31,084 bases of DNA from GCA-002862325 sp036339295 (GTDB lineage Bacteria; Planctomycetota; Phycisphaerae; Phycisphaerales; SM1A02). The stretch lies in NCBI GenBank assembly GCA_036339295.1, contig JAYZBK010000126.1, positions 1-31,084 of the forward strand, written 5' to 3'. The notes under the pieces are model-generated. The model was not told where the DNA came from. It searched no databases and worked only from the letters and a program-made list of their open reading frames with translations. Below are positions 26,619-31,084 of the stretch, piece after piece (the first letter of the stretch is position 1; the number at the start of each line of letters is the position of its first letter). The translations under genes were made by a program, and so were the position numbers.

Positions 26619-28786
26619 CCCTCCTCGCCCCCGGACTCGCGATCGCGGGAATCCTCGCCGCGGCGGTCCCGATCGTCATCCACCTCCTGCTTCGTCGTCG
26701 TCGTCGGCCGGTCGAGTGGGCGGCGATGTCGCTCCTGATGCAGGCGGTTCGCCGGCACCGAAGACGGGCCCGCATCGAGCGGGTGCTTCTCCTCGCCCTT
26801 CGAGCCGTGCTCCTGGCGGCGCTCGGCGTGGCCCTGGCCCGACCGTCCACCGGCGATCGGACGACGATCATCGGATCGAGGATCGTGCACCTCGTCGTCG
26901 ACGACGGCATCGCCTCGGGCGTCCGCTCCGGATCCGGGGTCGTCCTCGACGACTCGGTGGCCGCCGCCGTCGAGATGGTCGAGTCGCTCTCCCCGTCCGA
27001 TCGGGTCACGCTCGTGCTCGCGGGCCGCCCCGTGCAACCACTGATCGAGGAGCCGACCGGGGATCATCGTTCGGTCGTCCGGACGCTCGAGGGTCTTCGA
27101 CCGAGGGAGGGCCGGACCGACCTGACGTCGGCGCTCGCGTCACTCGTCGACGGGACCGCCGACGACGGATCGGGCGACCGCCACGAGGTCCGTCTCTTCA
27201 GCGATCTCCGACGGGCCGCCATCGACGATGGTGGACGTCCACCCGACCTTCGTCGCGAGAACCTCGACCTCCACGCCTCGACCCCCGCGACCGACGAGAA
27301 GTCGAGCACCCAGGTCGTCGACCTCAGGTCGGCGCGGGTGCCCCTGTCGCTCGCCGGTGGGACCGACGACCGGATCCTGCAGGTCGACCTGCGTCGGACC
27401 GGTCGGGCCGATGCCGCCACCGGCACCGTCCGCCTCGATGGAACCGCGGTCGCCGGACCCGAGTTCCGGACGGTCGACTGGCCCGCCGGGGTTCGCGAGA
27501 CGACGGTCGACTTCCAGGTGAAGGTGGTTCCCGAGGGAGGCGTGCTCACCGCCTCGATCGAGGAGCAGGACGACCTCGATCTCGACGATCGCCGATCGAT
27601 CATCGTCGAGGGGCGGGCGCCCCGTCGGATGCTCGTGCTCGAACGGGACGAGTTCGGTGGTTCGGGACGGGTCGATCGGTGGCGAGGAACCGACTGGTTC
27701 GAGCGGGCCACCCTGCCGATGACCGATCGGGTCCTCGAGGAGTCGATCGAGATCGATCGCGTCGATCCCGCCACCGCGAACGCCCGCGACCTCGACGGGG
27801 TCTATCTCGCCGTGCTCGGTCGACCCGACCTGGTCTCCGACGACTTTCGCCTGCTTCTCGCGGACTGGGTGCGCGACGGTGGCGTGCTCGTGACGATGCC
27901 TCCGGGATCGACGACCGTCCGACCATGGGCCTCGCCCCTGCTCGAGGCGCTCGGGATCGACTGGAGCGTCGCTCTCGAGGCGGAATCCGTCGAACCGTCC
28001 CGTCGACTCTCCGAGGAACAACCGGCGGCGAGCCTGACCCGTCTCCTCGACGCCGAGCTTCCGGGCCTGGCCCCCAGCGTCTCCATCGAACGGAGGCTGC
28101 CGATCGAGGGCTTCGAGGATGGTGATCTCGTGCTCGTGGACGACGCGGGGGATCCGGTGCTTCTCGATGTCCCGATCGGGCTCGGTCGCCTCGTCTTCTT
28201 CGCCGTGACCCCCGAGCTCGAATGGACCGACCTTCCGGTTCGACCGTTGATGGTGCCCCTCGTCCAGGAGATCGGCCGCCAGGGATCGGCCCTCGCGATG
28301 GCGGGCCGCGACGGCGTGGTGGGTGATCGACTCCCGACGCGTGGGACGGAGGGAGCGACGGTGGTGCTTCCCGGTGGCGAGCGGGCGACCCTGGTCGACG
28401 GCACCACCGATCGCATTCCGAGCCGAAGCGGCGTGGTGGAGATCGTCGATCTCGCCGATCGCGTGGTCGAGCGTCGAACCGTCAATCCCGCGGTCGATTC
28501 CGCGATGCTCGATCTCGTCTCGGTGGACGAGGTCTCCGAGTGGCTGTCGAGCGCCGGTGACTGGAAGGTCGAGTCGGCGGACGAGTCGATCGAGATCGCG
28601 AACATCGCGAACGCCGACCTCGCCGAGCCGTTGATCATCCTCGTCCTCGCCCTGGTCCTCCTCGAGACCGCCTTCGCTCGCTGGTTCGCGCGTGGAGGCG
28701 TCACCTCCCGTCGATCCGCCGGGCTCACCGGCGCCAATGCCGACGCCGAGGTCGCCCGGACGTCCCGAACGGGGGTGACCTCGTGA
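26615..28786 (+). CDS. BatA-like membrane protein with degenerate vWA and C-terminal helix, 723 aa
   Basis: A large inner-membrane protein. Its start matches the aerotolerance-regulator N-terminal domain: MTLLAPGLAIAGILAAAVPIVIHLL (helix 1), the basic RRRRRPVEWAAMSLL, RRHRRRARIERVLLLALRAVLLAALGVALARP (helix 2). A vWA-like region follows (about 88-220), but its metal site reads VVDDGIASG rather than DxSxS, so ion binding is doubtful. A second soluble region has a ThuA/glutamine-amidotransferase-like pattern (LLADWVRDGGVLVTMPPG, then IGLGRLVFFAVTP). A final helix lies near 668-690 (LIILVLALVLLETAF). The large domains would face the periplasm. ATG overlaps the DUF58 stop (ATGA), with GGAGG upstream, and the stop overlaps the next start (GTGA), indicating tight coupling. 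Confidence 0.85.
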   Translation: MTLLAPGLAIAGILAAAVPIVIHLLLRRRRRPVEWAAMSLLMQAVRRHRRRARIERVLLLALRAVLLAALGVALARPSTGDRTTIIGSRIVHLVVDDGIASGVRSGSGVVLDDSVAAAVEMVESLSPSDRVTLVLAGRPVQPLIEEPTGDHRSVVRTLEGLRPREGRTDLTSALASLVDGTADDGSGDRHEVRLFSDLRRAAIDDGGRPPDLRRENLDLHASTPATDEKSSTQVVDLRSARVPLSLAGGTDDRILQVDLRRTGRADAATGTVRLDGTAVAGPEFRTVDWPAGVRETTVDFQVKVVPEGGVLTASIEEQDDLDLDDRRSIIVEGRAPRRMLVLERDEFGGSGRVDRWRGTDWFERATLPMTDRVLEESIEIDRVDPATANARDLDGVYLAVLGRPDLVSDDFRLLLADWVRDGGVLVTMPPGSTTVRPWASPLLEALGIDWSVALEAESVEPSRRLSEEQPAASLTRLLDAELPGLAPSVSIERRLPIEGFEDGDLVLVDDAGDPVLLDVPIGLGRLVFFAVTPELEWTDLPVRPLMVPLVQEIGRQGSALAMAGRDGVVGDRLPTRGTEGATVVLPGGERATLVDGTTDRIPSRSGVVEIVDLADRVVERRTVNPAVDSAMLDLVSVDEVSEWLSSAGDWKVESADESIEIANIANADLAEPLIILVLALVLLETAFARWFARGGVTSRRSAGLTGANADAEVARTSRTGVTS

Positions 28787-31084
28787 GCGACTGGACCAGG
28801 TGGTGGCTTGGGATCGAGGATCTCCCCGTCGGTTCGGAGGGACTTCGGTTCGTCTGGGAGCACCCGTTCGCCGGATGGGTCTGGTTGCTCGCCATCGTCG
28901 CCGCGGCGGGTCTCGGGGCATGGTCGTACCGTCGCCTCGATGCCACCGACCGACTTCGAGGCGTGCTCGCGATCACCCGCACGGTCCTGCTTCTCGTGCT
29001 GGTCGCCTGCATCTCGGGACCGATGCTCGAGCTTCCTCGCGAGCGGGTGGAACCCGACTGGGTCGCCGTCCTGGTCGATCGAAGCCGGAGCATGGGGATC
29101 CGGGACGGCGAGATGGGGCCCGACGGCCTCCGGGATCGTCGCGACACCACCATCCGGAAGGTGCTCGAGGACGCCGGTTCCTCATGGAGCGATCCCGGCG
29201 AGACCCGGCGCCTCCTCTGGCTCGGTTTCGACGACGGCGTCGTCGAACTCGAAGCGGCTTCGGGCGAGGAGGGGGGATCACCGGTCCGGATCCCGGCTGC
29301 CGAAGGGTGGCGGACGCGCCTCGGTCCGGCCCTCGACGAGGTGCTTCGCCGCACCGCCGGTCGACCCGTCTCCGGCGTGGTGGTGCTTTCCGATGGAAGG
29401 ACCGATGCGCCGCCCGATCGCGAGGTGATCCGACGACTCGCCGCCGCGGCGGCACCGGTGCACGTCGTTCCGCTCGGTGCGGCCGAGCCGGTCGGGGACG
29501 TGGCCGTCGACACGGTCTCGGCGCCTCGGCGGGCGTTCGCCCGCGACGCGGTTCCGGTCGTCGTGAGGCTCGAGAACCGGGGAAGACGCGAGTCGGTCGT
29601 CGTCGAGCTGGTCGACGACGCGACCGGCCGGGTGCTCGACGGTTCGGAGGTGGTTCTCGACGGGGAGTCCGACCAGGAGGAGCTCGTCCTGAGCGCCACG
29701 CCCGGGACGGCCGACGACATCCTCGAGGGGTCGAGGCGCTGGACCGTCCGGATCACCGGGGAAGACGACCTCGTGCCCGAGAACGACGTCGCCTCGTTCA
29801 CCATCGACCTCGTCGATCGACCGTTGCGCGTCCTCTACATCGAGGGTGGTCCGCGATGGGAGTACCGCTACCTCAAGAACCTCCTCGTCCGGGAGCCGTC
29901 GATCGAGAGTTCGGTGATGCTCCTCTCCGCCGATCGCGACTTCGCGCAGGAGGGCAACACGCCCCTGGCGAGGCTCCCCCGCGACGTCTCCGAGTTCGCC
30001 CGCTTCGACCTGATCATCCTGGGGGATCTTCCCGCCGGCTTCCTCACCGAGGGTCGGCAGGAGGCGATCCGGGAGGTCGTGGAGCGACGCGGTGGCGGAC
30101 TCGTCCTCGTCGGCGGTCCTCGATCGATGCCGGAGACCTGGGAGGGCTCGAGGCTCGCCGACCTCGTTCCCTTCACCGGAGGCTTCGATCTCGACCGTCG
30201 CGCAGAGCCGGCGATGGCCGCGCCGCCCGAGATCTCGGAACGACTCGGGGTGCTTCGACTCGACGACGAGGCACCCGGGGGCTGGCCCTCGGATCTCTCG
30301 GATCCCACCTTCGGCTGGTCGCAGCTCCAGTGGGTTCAGCGGATCGACCCGGAGCGGGTGAAGCTGACCGCGGAGGTCCTCGCGACCGCGGAACCGGCCG
30401 ACGGCGACCCCCTCGACGCCACGCCGCTCGTCATCTCGATGAGGTACGGCGCCGGCCAGGTCCTCTACATCGCGACCGACGAGATCTGGCGATGGCGCTA
30501 CGGTCGTGGTGAACAACTCTACGAGCGGTTCTGGGTGCAGCTCCTGCGACTCCTCGGACGGGAGGCGGTCGAGTCGGACGTGCCGGTCAGGCTGTCGGTC
30601 GGGCCGGATCGGGTCGAGCTGGGACGGCCGGTCCTCCTGACGGTCGATCTCCTCGACGAATCCCTCGGTCTCGAGGTTCCGGAGACGGTCGCGATCGATG
30701 CGGTGGACGAGCAGGGGACCGTCGTCAAGACGCTCGAACTCTCCGCCACCGACGTCGCCAGCTGGTCGGGTTCCTGGATCCCCGAGCGACTCGGTCGATT
30801 GGAGCATCGAATCGCCGATCCGGCCCTCGCGGTCCTCTCCGGCGACCGGACGGTCTCGATCGAGGTCGTGCGCCCGGACGACGAGCTTCGACTCGCGGAT
30901 TCCGACCACGATCTCCTCGAGTCGCTCGCGACCGACACGGCCGGGGCCGTCCATGCGGTTCGCGATGGTTCGGGTCGGTCCGTCCTCGATCGCGTCGCCG
31001 AGGCGCTTCCCAATCGAGCGGTGATCACCGAGACTCCGTTGCGAGAGCGGATCTGGACCTCGCCGCTCTTCTTCCTGGTCATCC
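28783..31084 (+). CDS. Membrane vWA/GATase1-like protein, 3'-truncated by the window end (767 codons)
   Basis: A partial gene open to the window end. GTG at 28783 overlaps the previous stop (GTGA) and has GGGGGTG upstream. Two N-terminal helices (about 32-48, GWVWLLAIVAAAGLGAW; and 61-78) are followed by a vWA domain with intact metal site VLVDRSRSMG (Asp99, Ser101, Ser103). Beta-rich domains come next (VVVRLENRGRRESVVVELVD, CARDB-like). Then a class I glutamine-amidotransferase-like fold starts at RPLRVLYIEGGPRWEYRYLKN and includes GGGLVLVGGPRSM and YGAGQVLYIATDEIWRWRYG; no catalytic Cys triad is seen. The visible end (ERIWTSPLFFLVI) is probably the start of a last transmembrane helix. It is a likely client of the MoxR ATPase together with the BatA-like protein. 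Confidence 0.88.
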   Translation, partial: MSDWTRWWLGIEDLPVGSEGLRFVWEHPFAGWVWLLAIVAAAGLGAWSYRRLDATDRLRGVLAITRTVLLLVLVACISGPMLELPRERVEPDWVAVLVDRSRSMGIRDGEMGPDGLRDRRDTTIRKVLEDAGSSWSDPGETRRLLWLGFDDGVVELEAASGEEGGSPVRIPAAEGWRTRLGPALDEVLRRTAGRPVSGVVVLSDGRTDAPPDREVIRRLAAAAAPVHVVPLGAAEPVGDVAVDTVSAPRRAFARDAVPVVVRLENRGRRESVVVELVDDATGRVLDGSEVVLDGESDQEELVLSATPGTADDILEGSRRWTVRITGEDDLVPENDVASFTIDLVDRPLRVLYIEGGPRWEYRYLKNLLVREPSIESSVMLLSADRDFAQEGNTPLARLPRDVSEFARFDLIILGDLPAGFLTEGRQEAIREVVERRGGGLVLVGGPRSMPETWEGSRLADLVPFTGGFDLDRRAEPAMAAPPEISERLGVLRLDDEAPGGWPSDLSDPTFGWSQLQWVQRIDPERVKLTAEVLATAEPADGDPLDATPLVISMRYGAGQVLYIATDEIWRWRYGRGEQLYERFWVQLLRLLGREAVESDVPVRLSVGPDRVELGRPVLLTVDLLDESLGLEVPETVAIDAVDEQGTVVKTLELSATDVASWSGSWIPERLGRLEHRIADPALAVLSGDRTVSIEVVRPDDELRLADSDHDLLESLATDTAGAVHAVRDGSGRSVLDRVAEALPNRAVITETPLRERIWTSPLFFLVI

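Noticed and set aside
26692..26708. GTC/CGT triplet run as a possible repeat
   Set aside because: It encodes the basic RRRRR stretch after the first helix of the BatA-like protein, a conserved topology feature.

Overview
The window is GC-rich (roughly two thirds G+C by eye) and almost fully coding. It looks like chromosomal DNA from a planctomycete, probably of the Phycisphaerae. The evidence is a PEP-CTERM-like tail of the PGLGGLAAL...RRRR type, a large PVC-type propeller/HEAT/cytochrome c protein, a DUF1080 protein, and a MoxR/DUF58/membrane-vWA gene series. This is inference from gene content only; there is no rRNA or tRNA to confirm it.

Layout. 1-6.4 kb, all minus strand: a secreted PEP-CTERM-like protein, a penicillin-acylase-type Ntn hydrolase with a clear intrinsic terminator behind it, a DinB-like protein, and a translationally coupled pair of an SGNH esterase and a DASS/SLC13 carboxylate transporter. 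6.4-8.5 kb: a porin-like beta-barrel protein with no visible signal peptide, convergent with a DsbB-like membrane protein and a 51-residue two-helix protein. 8.6-13.3 kb, minus strand: an M48 membrane protease with a long C-terminal extension, preceded by a large GH35-like protein whose catalytic positions appear substituted. 13.5-19.1 kb: a TolC-like outer-membrane lipoprotein, then the PVC-type cytochrome protein divergent from a DUF1080 protein.

19.1-23.5 kb: a small signalling operon (Hpt protein, then REC-GGDEF response regulator) divergent from an RNase Z-like metallo-beta-lactamase-fold gene, which is followed by dnaA. A good sigma70-type promoter for dnaA overlaps the stop codon of the RNase Z-like gene. 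The 378-bp gap after dnaA is the only gene-free stretch above 300 bp. It has several near-consensus DnaA boxes and a locally AT-rich segment and is a candidate oriC. mutM (fpg) converges on this gap from the other side. 24.5 kb to the end: a plus-strand operon of MoxR AAA+ ATPase, DUF58 protein (TTG start), a BatA-like membrane protein, and a membrane vWA protein cut by the window end. The last three start codons are TTG, ATG and GTG, and the last two junctions overlap by 4 nt.

No mobile element, CRISPR array, tRNA or rRNA was recognised. I see no single obviously new system. The most unusual items are the GH35-like protein with altered active site, the porin without signal peptide, the DsbB-like protein with only one Cys pair, the possible Cys-cluster extension of the Hpt protein, and the candidate replication origin.
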